A DNA stretch of 64,000 nucleotides from Streptomyces geranii (GCF_002954775.1 NZ_PJME01000029.1:60881-124880); one strand, 5' to 3'. Positions 8,983 to 17,820 are shown, numbered from the stretch's first letter. Numbers and translations: made by a program. Notes: generated by a model not told the origin, from the letters alone.

Positions 8983-9651
8983 TCAGTTCCCCGACGGCTC
9001 GTTCTGCCGGAGGGCGCGGAGGACGTCGTAGCCGACGAACTCGAACATGCGGGTGCCGGCGTGGAGGGGGCGAGGGGTTCCGGTGAAGCGGTGTACACCG
9101 ACCCCTTGGCGCACGGCCGGGTCCGACAGCCACCGGAGTTCGAAGTCCTGCCCGGCGAACCAGTCGCAGATCAGCGGTACGTGGTCGGGCGCGGCACGGT
9201 GCCGGGTCCAGATGACCGTGCCGCCGGTGTCGCACAGCCCGCCACAGGCGCCGATGGTGCGCTCGATGTCGGCGTCCGTGATGTTTCCGAACACTCCGCA
9301 GACCAGGACGAGATCCGCTGGGGCCAGGTCCTGGTACCGGTCGACGAGGGAAGCGTCGCCTGTCACCACCTCGACCCGGTCCAGCCCTGCCCGGCGGGCG
9401 GTTTCCGAAGCCGCGGCCGTGTTGCGGGGGTCCAGTTCGACGAGCCTTGCCCGTACGTCGTCGCGGCGCGGGTGATCGGCGAGGACGTGGAGGATGTCCC
9501 TGCCGTCACCGGCGCACAGGCTGATCACGTTCAGTGGCCCGGTCGGGGCCTCGTCCAGGGCGTGTCGGATCTGCTCCCGAACGGTGTGCAGCCGCCGCGC
9601 CAACCGGGAGTCGACCGTGTCGTACTGGTCGTGCCAGGCGTTCCAGTCCAT
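8983..9651 (-). CDS. Class I SAM-dependent methyltransferase
   Basis: This 222-residue Rossmann-fold methyltransferase has motif I as VISLCAGDGRDILHVL (residues 39-54), an acidic motif II in LVELDPRNT, GDAS preceding motif III, and ADLVLVCGVFGNI as motif IV. The C-terminal part is rich in aromatic residues and may bind substrate. The family contains many uncharacterised actinobacterial enzymes with unknown substrates. It is followed by the small membrane-protein gene and precedes no biosynthetic cluster, so I give no pathway. Confidence 0.85.
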   Translation of the reverse strand: MDWNAWHDQYDTVDSRLARRLHTVREQIRHALDEAPTGPLNVISLCAGDGRDILHVLADHPRRDDVRARLVELDPRNTAAASETARRAGLDRVEVVTGDASLVDRYQDLAPADLVLVCGVFGNITDADIERTIGACGGLCDTGGTVIWTRHRAAPDHVPLICDWFAGQDFELRWLSDPAVRQGVGVHRFTGTPRPLHAGTRMFEFVGYDVLRALRQNEPSGN

Positions 9652-9726
9652 CGCCGAACCCTACGGGGCCAACGAGTCACGGACCATTCGATTCCCTTCG
9701 GTTCGGGCTCGGCCGACGGTTGTGCC

Positions 9727-11340
9727 TCATGTGCTCAGGTCTCGCCGCCGCAGCCCGGCCAGCCCCGCCGAGACCAGCCCCACCGCCGCCCCCGTGAGCA
9801 CCAGCACGGGCGGCCAGGTCATCTCGCCGCCCGGCAGCTTCGGGAGGTGGCCGAAGGGGGACAGGTCCAGCACCGCCTGCGGTACGTCCAGGGCCGGGCC
9901 GATCCAGCCCAGCAGCAGGGCGAAACCGGCAACTCCCCAGGCGCCGGGGGTCAGTTGGGGTGAGAGGCCGTACAGCAGGACCGCGAGGCCGCCCAGTACC
10001 CACACCGCCGGGAGCTGGGTCAGGCTCGCGGCCAGCAGGGGGCCCAGCTCCCGGCCGTAGCCGAGGGCCAGGCCCAGGCCGCTCAGCAGGAGGATCAGGG
10101 CCGCGCCCGCGAAGGCGATCAGCAGGTGGCCCGCGGCCCAGCGGAGGCGGCCCACCGCGTTCGCCAGGAGGGGTTCCGCTCGCCCCGAGGTCTCCTCCGC
10201 GTGCAGGCGGAGCACCGACGACACGATGTACAGCGCCGCCACCATGCCGAACATGCCGGTCATCGTGGCGAGGAAGGCGTCCTCGATGCCCGACTGGCCG
10301 CCCATCCGCTCGATGATCTCCCTGGTCTTGGCGTTGTCGCCGACCAGGTCCGCCGCGCCCTTCGTCAGCCCGCCGAAGGCGACCCCCGCCGCGAGGAAGC
10401 CGACGCTCCAGCCGAGGACCGACCCTCGCTGCAGCCGCCAGGCCAGTGCGCCCGCCGTGCCCAGGCGGCCGGTCGCCGGGCCCGGGCGGGTCGCGACGAA
10501 GCTCATTCCCACGTCCCTGCGGCCCGCCAACTCGTAGGCCAGACAGCCCTGTACGGCCACTGCCACCGCGAACAGGCCCAGCACCCACCACCGTTCGGCC
10601 GCGAAGGGCCGGAGGTTCTCCAGCCAGCCGATCGGGGACAGCCAGGTCAGCGGCGAGGAGGCGTCGTTCGTCGCTGAGTCGCCCGCCGCGCGCAGGACGA
10701 ACGCCAGCCCCACCAGCCCGCCCGTCAGGCCCTTCGCCAGCCGCGCGCTCTCCGTGAACTGCGCGACGATCGCCGCGAGCGTCGCGAACACCGCCCCCAC
10801 TCCGCCGATGCCCAGGCCCAACGCCACTGCGCCCGGGGCGCCTTGGGGCGACAGTCCGGCCGTGATCAGCAGGGCCAGTACGGCGTTCGCCACCAGGGCG
10901 GTGAGCAGGGCCGCTGTGAGTGGTGCCCGGCGGCCCACCATCGCCGACGAGATCAGCTCCTGGCGTCCGCTCTCCTCCTCGTCACGGGTGTGCCGTACGA
11001 CGACGAGCAGGCTCATGACGGCGGCGAGGATCGCCGCGTAACCGCCGACGCGCCAGGCCGTGAGCCCGCCGATCGAGTCGCTGAACACCGGGCCGTACGT
11101 GGCCCGCAGTGAGCTGTTGCCCAGCAACTGGCGGGCGATGTCGGCGCGTTCGGCGGGGGTGGAGTACACGCTCTCCAATGAGCCGGGCAGGGAGAGCACC
11201 ATGAGGGCCGTCACCGCCACCCAGATGGGGATCATCAGGCGGTCGCGGCGCAGGTTGAAGCGCAACAGGGCGCCGGTGCCCGCCAGTTGGCGCGAGCCGG
11301 TGGTCCTGCGTGCGGCTGGGGCCGACGTGACGGCGGTCAT
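9727..11340 (-). CDS. ABC transporter permease, antibiotic-exporter type
   Basis: This is a 537-residue polytopic membrane protein with about twelve predicted helices in two similar halves, of the type annotated as exporter of polyketide antibiotics. Characteristic stretches are LLRFNLRRDRLMIPIWV at the N-terminus and EEESGRQELISSAMVGRR in the first cytoplasmic loop, with HAEETSGRAEPLLANAVGR as its second-half counterpart. The start overlaps the stop of the ATPase gene by 4 bp, so the two form one transporter. With the divergent MarR/GbsR-like gene this looks like a ligand-induced efflux unit. The exported compound is unknown. Confidence 0.9.
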   Translation of the reverse strand: MTAVTSAPAARRTTGSRQLAGTGALLRFNLRRDRLMIPIWVAVTALMVLSLPGSLESVYSTPAERADIARQLLGNSSLRATYGPVFSDSIGGLTAWRVGGYAAILAAVMSLLVVVRHTRDEEESGRQELISSAMVGRRAPLTAALLTALVANAVLALLITAGLSPQGAPGAVALGLGIGGVGAVFATLAAIVAQFTESARLAKGLTGGLVGLAFVLRAAGDSATNDASSPLTWLSPIGWLENLRPFAAERWWVLGLFAVAVAVQGCLAYELAGRRDVGMSFVATRPGPATGRLGTAGALAWRLQRGSVLGWSVGFLAAGVAFGGLTKGAADLVGDNAKTREIIERMGGQSGIEDAFLATMTGMFGMVAALYIVSSVLRLHAEETSGRAEPLLANAVGRLRWAAGHLLIAFAGAALILLLSGLGLALGYGRELGPLLAASLTQLPAVWVLGGLAVLLYGLSPQLTPGAWGVAGFALLLGWIGPALDVPQAVLDLSPFGHLPKLPGGEMTWPPVLVLTGAAVGLVSAGLAGLRRRDLST

Positions 11341-12290
11341 CGGGTCACCGTCGAGTTCTGCTCGTCCTGCTCGTTCTGCGCGCCCGTCTCACCCTGCTCG
11401 TCCTGGTAGTGGCGCAGGAACAGCTCCTCCAGCGTCGGTGGCGTCGACCGCAGGGACCGTACGCCCGACTCCGTGAGCGAGCGCAGTACGGCGTCCAGCT
11501 TGTCGGTGTCGACCTGGAGTCGGACCCGGCTTCCCTGTACGTCGAGGTCGTGGACGCCGGGGAGACGGGTCAAGCCGTTGGGGGCGCCCGCGAGTTCGGC
11601 GGTGATGCTCGTCCTCGTGAGGTGGCGCAGGTCGGCCAGTGAGCCCGTCTCGACCGTGCGGCCCTTGCGGATGATGCTGACCCGGTCGCACAACTCCTCG
11701 ACCTCGCTGAGGATGTGGGAGGAGAGCAGGACCGTACGGCCCCTGTCCCGTTCCTCCTCCACGCAGCGCTGGAAGACCTCCTCCATCAACGGGTCCAGGC
11801 CGGAGGTCGGTTCGTCGAGGATCAGCAGGTCCACGTCCGACGCGAACGCCGCCACCAGCGCCACCTTCTGGCGGTTGCCCTTCGAGTACGTGCGGCCCTT
11901 CTTCGTCGGGTCCAGCTCGAACCGTTCGATCAGATCGGCCCGGCGCCCCTTGTCGAGACCGCCGCCGCGCAGTCGGCCGTACAGGTCGATGACCTCGCCG
12001 CCGGAGAGGTTGCGCCACAGGGTGACGTCGCCGGGGACGTACGCGATCCTGCGGTGCACCTCCACCGCGTCCGCCCAGGGGTCGCGGCCGAGGATGCGGG
12101 CGGTGCCGGAGTCGGCGCGCAGGAGGCCGAGGAGGACGCGGATGGTCGTCGACTTCCCGGCGCCGTTGGGGCCCAGGAAGCCGTGCACCTCGCCGGTCTC
12201 CACGGTGAGGTCGAGACCGTCCAGGGCGTGGGTGCGGCCGAACGACTTGTGGAGTCCGGATACCTCGACAGCGGGGCTGGCCTTCGTCAT
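11337..12290 (-). CDS. ABC transporter ATP-binding protein
   Basis: This 317-residue nucleotide-binding subunit has Walker A GPNGAGKST (residues 39-47), a Q-loop region, the signature YSKGNRQKV in place of canonical LSGGQ, Walker B LLILDEPTSGLDP and the H-loop LLSSHILSE. The atypical signature is common in drug-export ATPases paired with this permease type. A C-terminal extension of about 90 residues probably contacts the permease. It is first gene of a two-gene operon, divergent from a MarR/GbsR-like regulator across a 49-bp gap that holds a palindrome. Confidence 0.93.
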   Translation of the reverse strand: MTKASPAVEVSGLHKSFGRTHALDGLDLTVETGEVHGFLGPNGAGKSTTIRVLLGLLRADSGTARILGRDPWADAVEVHRRIAYVPGDVTLWRNLSGGEVIDLYGRLRGGGLDKGRRADLIERFELDPTKKGRTYSKGNRQKVALVAAFASDVDLLILDEPTSGLDPLMEEVFQRCVEEERDRGRTVLLSSHILSEVEELCDRVSIIRKGRTVETGSLADLRHLTRTSITAELAGAPNGLTRLPGVHDLDVQGSRVRLQVDTDKLDAVLRSLTESGVRSLRSTPPTLEELFLRHYQDEQGETGAQNEQDEQNSTVTR

Positions 12291-12309
12291 GTTTCCGAAC
12301 GTACGCTGT

Positions 12310-12327
12310 CTTCAGAAATTTGTGAAG
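12310..12327. promoter_or_regulatory. Near-perfect palindrome, probable operator between exporter and regulator
   Basis: CTTCAGAAATTTGTGAAG is an 18-bp palindrome broken only at one symmetric G/G pair. It lies centrally in the 49-bp gap between the divergent exporter ATPase (start 12290) and the MarR/GbsR-like gene (start 12340). Size and position match a winged-helix dimer site controlling both directions. Confidence 0.7.
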
Positions 12328-12339
12328 TTAAGGAAGCGT

Positions 12340-12891
12340 ATGAATGGCGGATACAGTTGGGGGAGGCGTGCGACCAGGGGAGATGAGCTGCGGATGGCGG
12401 AACCGGGTGCGGCGGGGCGGGACCCCGAGGCTGTGTCGAGGTTCGTCGAGAGCTTCGCCGCCCAGCTCGTCGACGCCGGGATGCAGCGCATGGCCGCCCG
12501 GGTCTTCGCCGCGCTGCTCTCCTCCGACGCCGGCGCCCTGACCTCCGCCGAACTCGGCGAACAACTCCAGGTCAGCCCGGCCGCGGTGTCCGGCGCCGTG
12601 CGCTATCTGTCCCAGGTCCACATGGTGTCGCGGGAGCGCGAACCGGGCTCGCGGCGCGAGCGGTACCGGGTGCACAGTGACCAGTGGTACGAGGCGATCA
12701 CCAACCGCGACGCCGTCCTCAAGCGCTGGGAGCAGACCCTGCGCGCGGGCGTCGACAGCCTCGGCGCCGAGAGCCCCGGGGGGCGGCGGATGGCGGAGAC
12801 GCTCGCCTTCTTCGAGTTCCTGGAGGGCGAGCTGACCAAGCTGATGGAACGGTGGCGGGTGGAACGGGCCAGGACCTTCGGCGGGGCCTAG
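12340..12891 (+). CDS. MarR/GbsR-type winged-helix transcriptional regulator
   Basis: This 183-residue regulator has the winged helix at about residues 35-100 (AARVFAALLSSDAGALTS, QLQVSPAAVSGAVRYLSQ, then wing residues SREREPGSRRERYRV). A C-terminal helical dimerisation region follows. The arrangement matches the GbsR/MarR subgroup found beside two-component ABC exporters. ATG at 12340 has AAGGAA 4-5 nt upstream. A second in-frame ATG at 12394 (165 residues) has GGGGAG upstream and is nearly as good. It is expected to repress the divergent exporter and itself. Confidence 0.85.
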   Translation: MNGGYSWGRRATRGDELRMAEPGAAGRDPEAVSRFVESFAAQLVDAGMQRMAARVFAALLSSDAGALTSAELGEQLQVSPAAVSGAVRYLSQVHMVSREREPGSRRERYRVHSDQWYEAITNRDAVLKRWEQTLRAGVDSLGAESPGGRRMAETLAFFEFLEGELTKLMERWRVERARTFGGA

Positions 12892-12897
12892 CGGCAA

Positions 12898-12916
12898 CGC
12901 GCCCCAAAGGGGCGCG
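12898..12916. terminator. Bidirectional terminator hairpin within a common Streptomyces repeat
   Basis: CGCGCCCC and GGGGCGCG form an 8-bp stem around AAA, between the convergent regulator and APC permease genes. The following GGGGAACTGCGCG is the tail of a dispersed intergenic repeat that I recognise from many Streptomyces chromosomes. Confidence 0.7.
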
Positions 12917-13009
12917 GGGAACTGCGCGCCCAGCCACGGACGACCCGCAGTTCCCCAACGACAGTTACTCCGAAGGCAGTTCTTCGGCGGCCCCCCCCCG
13001 AGCGGAGCG

Positions 13010-14527
13010 CTACCGCTCCTTCGTCTCCTCCAGCACCGTCCGCCCCAGCAGCGCGTACCGCTCCGGCGCGCGGCGCTTCAGATAGGTGGCGTAGCCGATG
13101 CCGCCCGCCGCGATCAGGGCGACCAGCCAGGGGGTGGCCCTGAGGACCAGGGAGTCCGACTCCGGGCCCGCCGCGACGCCCATGTTGGACACCAGCAGCA
13201 CCACCACCGCGAGCATCGCGAGGCCGCCGACCAGCGGTGCCGTGAACGTCCGGAACCAGTGCCTGCTCTCCGGGTGGTTCTTGCGGAAGTACGCCAGCAC
13301 CGCGAAGGAGCAGACGGCCTGGACGACGAGGATCGCCATCGTGCCGAGGATCGCCAGCAGGACGTACGTACCGGTGTACGGGTCCTTGCCCGCGAGTGCG
13401 AACGCGGCCAGCAGGACGCCGCTGATGACCGTCTGGACCAGGCCCGCGATGTGCGGGGAGCCGTGGGAGGCGTGGGTGCGGCCGATGGTGTTCTTGAGGG
13501 AGGGGAGTACGCCCTCGCGGCCCAGGGCGTACATGTAGCGGGCGGCGCAGTTGTGGAAGGCCATGCCGCAGGCGAGCGAGCCGGTGATCATCAGCCACTG
13601 CATGACGACGACCGCCCAGTGGCCGACGTACTGCTCGGTGGGGTTGAAGAACAGGGCGAGGGGGTTCGCGGAGGAGGCCGCCTTGACGGCCGCGTCCTCG
13701 CCGTTGCCGATGATGGCCATCCAGGAGACGAAGACGTAGAAGACGCCGACGCCCAGGACGCTGATCATCGTCGCCTTGGGGATGATCTTCTTCGGGTCGC
13801 GGGACTCCTCGCCGTACATCGCCGTCGACTCGAAGCCGACCCACGACCAGAAGGCGAAGAAGAGGCCGAGGCCCGCGCTGGTGCCCTGGAAGGCGTTGAC
13901 CGGGTTCACGGGGCCGAAGGTGAAGCCGTTCGGGCCGCCGCCGTGGAAGGCGACCGAGATGGCCATCGCGGCGAGGATCGTCACCTCGGTGGCGAGCAGG
14001 ACGACCAGTAGCTTTTCGGCCACCGAGACGCCGAACCAGGTGCCCGTCGCGTTGATCGCGAGCATCAGGATCGCGAACAGCCACCAGGGGATGTCGGTGC
14101 CCGTCTGGTCCTTGATGGTCTCGGTCGCGAAGGTCGAGAAGATGCCGATCAGGGCCGGCTCGAAGACGACGTACGCGAAGGTGGCGAGCAGTCCTGACGC
14201 GAGGCCGACCGTGCGGCCGAGGCCGTAGGAGATGAAGCCGTAGAAGGCGCCGGTGGAGGTGATGTGCTTCGCCATCGAGGTGAAGCCGACGGCAAAGATT
14301 GCCAGGACGACCATTGCGACGAGGTAGCTCGCCGGGGCGCCGATGCCGTTGCCCGCCGACACCATGAAGGGCACGTTGCCCGTCATCGCGGTGATCGGCG
14401 CGGCCGTGGCGACGGCCATGAAGACCACGCCGAGCAAACCGATCGCGTTCGGCTTCAGCCGGTGAACCGTGCCTTCGTCGCCGGTTCCGGTGTCTGTCGC
14501 CGGGGCTACGCCCTCGTCTACTGCCAT
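13010..14527 (-). CDS. APC-family permease, likely ethanolamine/amino-acid uptake
   Basis: This 505-residue permease has about twelve membrane helices and begins with a short acidic cytoplasmic tail. The first helix region (LKPNAIGLLGVVFMAVATAA, then PITAMTGNVPF) is the classic APC-superfamily start. FWSWVGFESTAMYGEESRDP is the conserved helix 6/loop segment with the FE dyad. The ATG at 14527 has AGGAAGGGG upstream; an upstream TTG/GTG-type start is unlikely. It is divergent from eutBC, so I infer ethanolamine import, but APC proteins next to eut genes can also carry amino acids. Confidence 0.85.
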   Translation of the reverse strand: MAVDEGVAPATDTGTGDEGTVHRLKPNAIGLLGVVFMAVATAAPITAMTGNVPFMVSAGNGIGAPASYLVAMVVLAIFAVGFTSMAKHITSTGAFYGFISYGLGRTVGLASGLLATFAYVVFEPALIGIFSTFATETIKDQTGTDIPWWLFAILMLAINATGTWFGVSVAEKLLVVLLATEVTILAAMAISVAFHGGGPNGFTFGPVNPVNAFQGTSAGLGLFFAFWSWVGFESTAMYGEESRDPKKIIPKATMISVLGVGVFYVFVSWMAIIGNGEDAAVKAASSANPLALFFNPTEQYVGHWAVVVMQWLMITGSLACGMAFHNCAARYMYALGREGVLPSLKNTIGRTHASHGSPHIAGLVQTVISGVLLAAFALAGKDPYTGTYVLLAILGTMAILVVQAVCSFAVLAYFRKNHPESRHWFRTFTAPLVGGLAMLAVVVLLVSNMGVAAGPESDSLVLRATPWLVALIAAGGIGYATYLKRRAPERYALLGRTVLEETKER

Positions 14528-14622
14528 CGGGTGGCCCCTTCCTGTTCGTACTGCCGACGAGGTGGAACTCTGTAGCCCAAATGAGTCGGTCAAGGGTGGC
14601 GGGATGTTAAATACTTGTCAAC

Positions 14623-14640
14623 CAGACCTTTAGAAATCTG
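14623..14640. promoter_or_regulatory. Imperfect palindrome in the permease/eutB divergent region
   Basis: CAGACCTTTAGAAATCTG shares CAGA/TCTG arms and is 12 of 18 symmetric, in an AT-rich patch 30-50 bp before the eutB starts. It is a weak candidate regulator site. No B12 riboswitch is evident here. Confidence 0.25.
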
Positions 14641-14671
14641 ACCGCAACACGTGGCTCGTACGGTCGTCGCC

Positions 14672-16075
14672 ATGAGCGCCATGAGTACGTACACCTCCAC
14701 CCTCGGCGGCCACAGCTACCGCTTCGACTCCCTGGCGCGGCTGCTCGCCGCCGCGAGCCCCGAGCGCTCCGGCGACCGGCTGGCGGGCCTGGCGGCGGAC
14801 TCGGCGCGGGAACGGGTCGCGGCGCGCTGGGCGTTGGCGGACGTCCCGCTGGCTCGTTTTCTCGCCGAGCCGGTGGTCCCGTACGAGGACGACGACGTGA
14901 CCCGGCTGATCCTGGACACCCACGACCTGGCCGCCTTCGCGCCGGTGGCCGGGCTGACGGTGGGCGGCTTCCGGGAGTGGCTGCTGTCGGCGGAGGCGGA
15001 CGCGGAGACCCTGGCGGCGGTGGAGCCCGGGCTGACGCCCGAGATGGTGGCCGCCGTCTCCAAGCTGATGGGGAACGCGGACCTGGTCGCGGTGGCGAGG
15101 AAGGTGCGGGTCGTCACGTCGTTCCGCTCGACGATCGGCCTGCCGGGGCGCCTGGCCACCCGCCTCCAGCCCAACCACCCGACGGACGACCCGGCGGGCG
15201 TGGCGGCGGCGCTGCTGGACGGCCTGCTGCTGGGCTCGGGCGACGCGGTGATCGGCATCAACCCGGCGACGGACAGCCCGAAGGCGGTGCGGGACCTGCT
15301 GGAGCTGCTGGACGAGGTCATCCAGCGGTACCGGATCCCGACCCAGTCGTGTGTCCTGTGCCATGTCACGACGAGCGTGGACCTGATGGAGCGCGGGGCG
15401 CCGGTGGACCTGGTGTTCCAGTCGATCGCGGGTACGCAGGCGGCGAACGCGTCCTTCGGGGTGACCCTGGGCCTGCTGGACGAGGCGTACGAGGCGGCGG
15501 GGAAGCTGAACCGGGGGACGGTGGGGCGCAACGCCCTCTACTTCGAGACCGGGCAGGGCAGCGCGCTGTCCGCCGACGCGCACCACGGGGTGGACCAGCA
15601 GACGGTGGAGGCACGGGCGTACGCGGTGGCCCGCCGCTACGACCCGCTGCTGGTGAACACGGTGGTGGGCTTCATAGGCCCGGAGTACCTGTACGACGGC
15701 CGGCAGATCCTCCGCGCGGCCCTGGAGGACCACTTCTGCGGCAAGCTGCTCGGCCTGCCCATGGGCCTGGACATCTGCTACACGAACCACGCCGACGCGG
15801 ATGACGACGACGTGGCGACGATGCTGACGATGCTGGGGGTGGCGGGGGCGTCGTTCGTGATCTGCACCCCGGGCGGCGACGACATCATGCTCAACTACCA
15901 ATCCGCCTCGTACCACGACGCGTTGTATCTCCGCGAGGTCCTCGGGCTGCGCCCGGCACCGGAGTTCGAGGCGTGGCTGGAGGGGATCGGTCTGCTGGAC
16001 GAACGGGGCGCGATCAGAGACGTGTCGGGGACGGCACACCCGCTGACGGCGATCGGAAAGGAGCTGGCGGCATGA
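14672..16075 (+). CDS. eutB: Ethanolamine ammonia-lyase large subunit
   Basis: This is the catalytic TIM-barrel subunit (about 467 residues) of adenosylcobalamin-dependent ethanolamine ammonia-lyase, which converts ethanolamine to acetaldehyde and ammonia. Family segments include RSGDRLAGLAADSARERVAA, LMGNADLVAVARKVRV, TRLQPNHPTDDP, GDAVIGINPATDS and YFETGQGSALSADAHHG, running through to CTPGGDDIMLNYQS. The start is uncertain: GTG 14651, ATG 14672 and ATG 14681 are all in frame and none has a clear ribosome site. The stop overlaps eutC by 4 bp. No aldehyde dehydrogenase, reactivase or microcompartment genes accompany it, so this is a minimal nitrogen-scavenging version. Confidence 0.96.
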   Translation: MSAMSTYTSTLGGHSYRFDSLARLLAAASPERSGDRLAGLAADSARERVAARWALADVPLARFLAEPVVPYEDDDVTRLILDTHDLAAFAPVAGLTVGGFREWLLSAEADAETLAAVEPGLTPEMVAAVSKLMGNADLVAVARKVRVVTSFRSTIGLPGRLATRLQPNHPTDDPAGVAAALLDGLLLGSGDAVIGINPATDSPKAVRDLLELLDEVIQRYRIPTQSCVLCHVTTSVDLMERGAPVDLVFQSIAGTQAANASFGVTLGLLDEAYEAAGKLNRGTVGRNALYFETGQGSALSADAHHGVDQQTVEARAYAVARRYDPLLVNTVVGFIGPEYLYDGRQILRAALEDHFCGKLLGLPMGLDICYTNHADADDDDVATMLTMLGVAGASFVICTPGGDDIMLNYQSASYHDALYLREVLGLRPAPEFEAWLEGIGLLDERGAIRDVSGTAHPLTAIGKELAA

Positions 16076-16872
16076 CGGAAGGTCAAGTGGCCTTGTCCTC
16101 GGACGACTTGACGATGTGGGCGGCTCTGCGTCGGCACACGCAGGCCCGTATCGGCCTCGGGCGCGCGGGCTCGGCGCTGCCGACCCACCACCGCCTGGAA
16201 CTGCAGGCCGCGCACGCTGCGGCGAGGGACGCGGTGCACTCGCCGTTCGCTCCGGAGGTGGTCGCCGCGGCCCTGCCGGGCATGCCGACGGTACGGGTAC
16301 GCAGCGCGGCCGGTGACAGGCTGACGTACCTCCAGCGCCCCGACCTGGGGCGCCGTCTGGACGACATCGACCGCGCCCACCTGCCCGGCGGTGACTGGGA
16401 CGTGGTGTTCGTCGTGGCGGACGGGCTGTCCAGCCGGGCTGTGCACGAGCATGCGGCGCCGGTGGTGCGGGCGACTGTGGAGCGGCTGGGGGTGGGGGTG
16501 CGGGTGGCGCCGGTGATCCTCGCGGAACAGGCGAGGGTGGCTCTGGGCGACGACGTCGCCCACGCGATGGGCGCGACGATGGTGGTCGTCCTGATCGGCG
16601 AACGCCCCGGCATGTCGGCGGCGGACTCACTGGGCGCGTATCTGACGTACGCCCCGCTTCCCGGGACGACCACGGACGCGGACCGGAACTGTCTGTCCAA
16701 CATCAGGCCGCCGTTGGGGTTGGGGTACGAGGTGGCGGCGGGGAAGTTGGTGGGGCTGATGGGGCGGGCGCGGGAGTTGGGGCTGACGGGGGTGGGACTG
16801 AAGGACGAGCTGGACTCGCCCCCGTCGCCCCTACCCGCCCCTCCCCCAGAGGGGGGACCTCCAACGGGCTGA
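16072..16872 (+). CDS. eutC: Ethanolamine ammonia-lyase small subunit
   Basis: This 266-residue small subunit helps form the cobalamin-binding interface of ethanolamine ammonia-lyase. Diagnostic segments are ARIGLGRAGSALPTHHRLEL, FVVADGLSSRAVHEHA and VVLIGERPGMSAADSLGAYL. The late SNIRPPLGLGYEVAA segment contains the conserved N-x-R-P. The ATG at 16072 overlaps the eutB stop (ATGA). The last 20 or so residues (SPPSPLPAPPPEGGPPTG) are not family sequence: here the frame runs into a C/G-rich Streptomyces hairpin repeat before reaching a stop. Confidence 0.95.
   Translation: MTEGQVALSSDDLTMWAALRRHTQARIGLGRAGSALPTHHRLELQAAHAAARDAVHSPFAPEVVAAALPGMPTVRVRSAAGDRLTYLQRPDLGRRLDDIDRAHLPGGDWDVVFVVADGLSSRAVHEHAAPVVRATVERLGVGVRVAPVILAEQARVALGDDVAHAMGATMVVVLIGERPGMSAADSLGAYLTYAPLPGTTTDADRNCLSNIRPPLGLGYEVAAGKLVGLMGRARELGLTGVGLKDELDSPPSPLPAPPPEGGPPTG
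16842..16857. repeat. C/G-rich hairpin repeat inside the eutC tail
   Basis: TCCCCC and GGGGGA pair around a 4-nt loop, inside a CCCCTCCCCCAGAGGGGGGA element widely dispersed between Streptomyces genes. It probably acts as the eutBC terminator although it lies within the reading frame. Confidence 0.55.
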
Positions 16873-16885
16873 AACACCACCCCCC

Positions 16886-17791
16886 TCACCCCGGCAACGT
16901 CAACCCCCAAGCCCCCTCCCGCACCACCCACGTCCGCCTCCGCACCGGCCCGCTCACCAGCCCCGCGTCCGCGCGGTAGCGGAAATCCGCCCCCGACACC
17001 GTCACCCTCCGCCCCACCACCCCCAGCGGAGACGCCTCCGCGCCCACCGACGCCGGCCGTACCTCCACCCGGGCGCCGCCGGCCGCCCCGGGGGTCAGTG
17101 TCACCGCCTCCACCGGCTGGTCCAGGTCCACCAGGGTCACGCCGTCCACCTCGACCCGGAGCCGGGAAGGGCCGGGGCCGCCCGGGGGCGCGGTCACCCT
17201 GGCGGACCGCGCCCCTCGGACGGGGCGGGTCGCCAGGGTGCGTACCAGGGACTGGCAGGTCCGCAGCCAGTGGTGCGCCGGGTCCGGCACCCCCGTACCG
17301 CCGTGGGAGTCGGCGGCCGGGCCGATGTCGATGCCGCCGCCGGGACCCCGTACCGCCGGGATTCGTACCGCGCCCACCACCACCCCGTCGCTGTCGTCGA
17401 CCAACAGGTCCAGGCGGCGTTCCGCGCCCTCCAGGACCGCGCGGGCCGCCGCCACCGCGCCCGTGGGGATGCCCAGGGAGCGGGTCAGGGCCAGGACGCC
17501 GGTCGCGCCCACCGGGACGACCGACAGTGCGCATCCGGCCAGTTCGCGTTGCCGGTGCAGGAGGGCCACCGTGCGCAGGAGCGCCCGGTCGTCGCCGATC
17601 ACCACGGGCCTTCGGGAGCCCCTCCTGGACAGGGCCCGGGCGAATTCCTCGGGGCTGTCCGGGAGGCACACCTTTGTGGTCGCACCCGCGCTGAGCACGT
17701 CTTTCGCGATTCGTACAGACTCGCCGTCCGTCCGCCGGGCGACCGGGTCGATGACCACGAAGAGCTGGTCGGAAGTCGCCACCTCGGTCAT
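16886..17791 (-). CDS. Diacylglycerol-kinase-like protein with degenerate catalytic motifs
   Basis: This 301-residue protein follows the plan of the DagK/NAD-kinase-like lipid kinase family. An N-terminal alpha/beta nucleotide-binding lobe (residues 1-140) contains VVIGDDRALLRTVALLH where active enzymes have GGDGT, and VVPVGATGVLALTRSLGIP where active enzymes have PLGTGN. A beta-rich second domain follows (RRLDLLVDD onward, RVTVSGADFRYRADA). Both nucleotide-binding glycine motifs have lost key residues, so it is probably a pseudo-kinase. ATG at 17791 has GAGGAA upstream. It is divergent from purA. Confidence 0.65.
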   Translation of the reverse strand: MTEVATSDQLFVVIDPVARRTDGESVRIAKDVLSAGATTKVCLPDSPEEFARALSRRGSRRPVVIGDDRALLRTVALLHRQRELAGCALSVVPVGATGVLALTRSLGIPTGAVAAARAVLEGAERRLDLLVDDSDGVVVGAVRIPAVRGPGGGIDIGPAADSHGGTGVPDPAHHWLRTCQSLVRTLATRPVRGARSARVTAPPGGPGPSRLRVEVDGVTLVDLDQPVEAVTLTPGAAGGARVEVRPASVGAEASPLGVVGRRVTVSGADFRYRADAGLVSGPVRRRTWVVREGAWGLTLPG

Positions 17792-17820
17792 GCCTCGCTT
17801 CCTCGGGTAGCATCTTTGTG

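Noticed and set aside
7492..12290. P450, methyltransferase and antibiotic-type exporter as a biosynthetic cluster
   Set aside because: No core biosynthetic enzyme, mixed strands, separate promoters; each is common as an isolated gene in Streptomyces.
14528..14671. Cobalamin riboswitch before eutB
   Set aside because: The gap is too short and contains no B12-box-like sequence.
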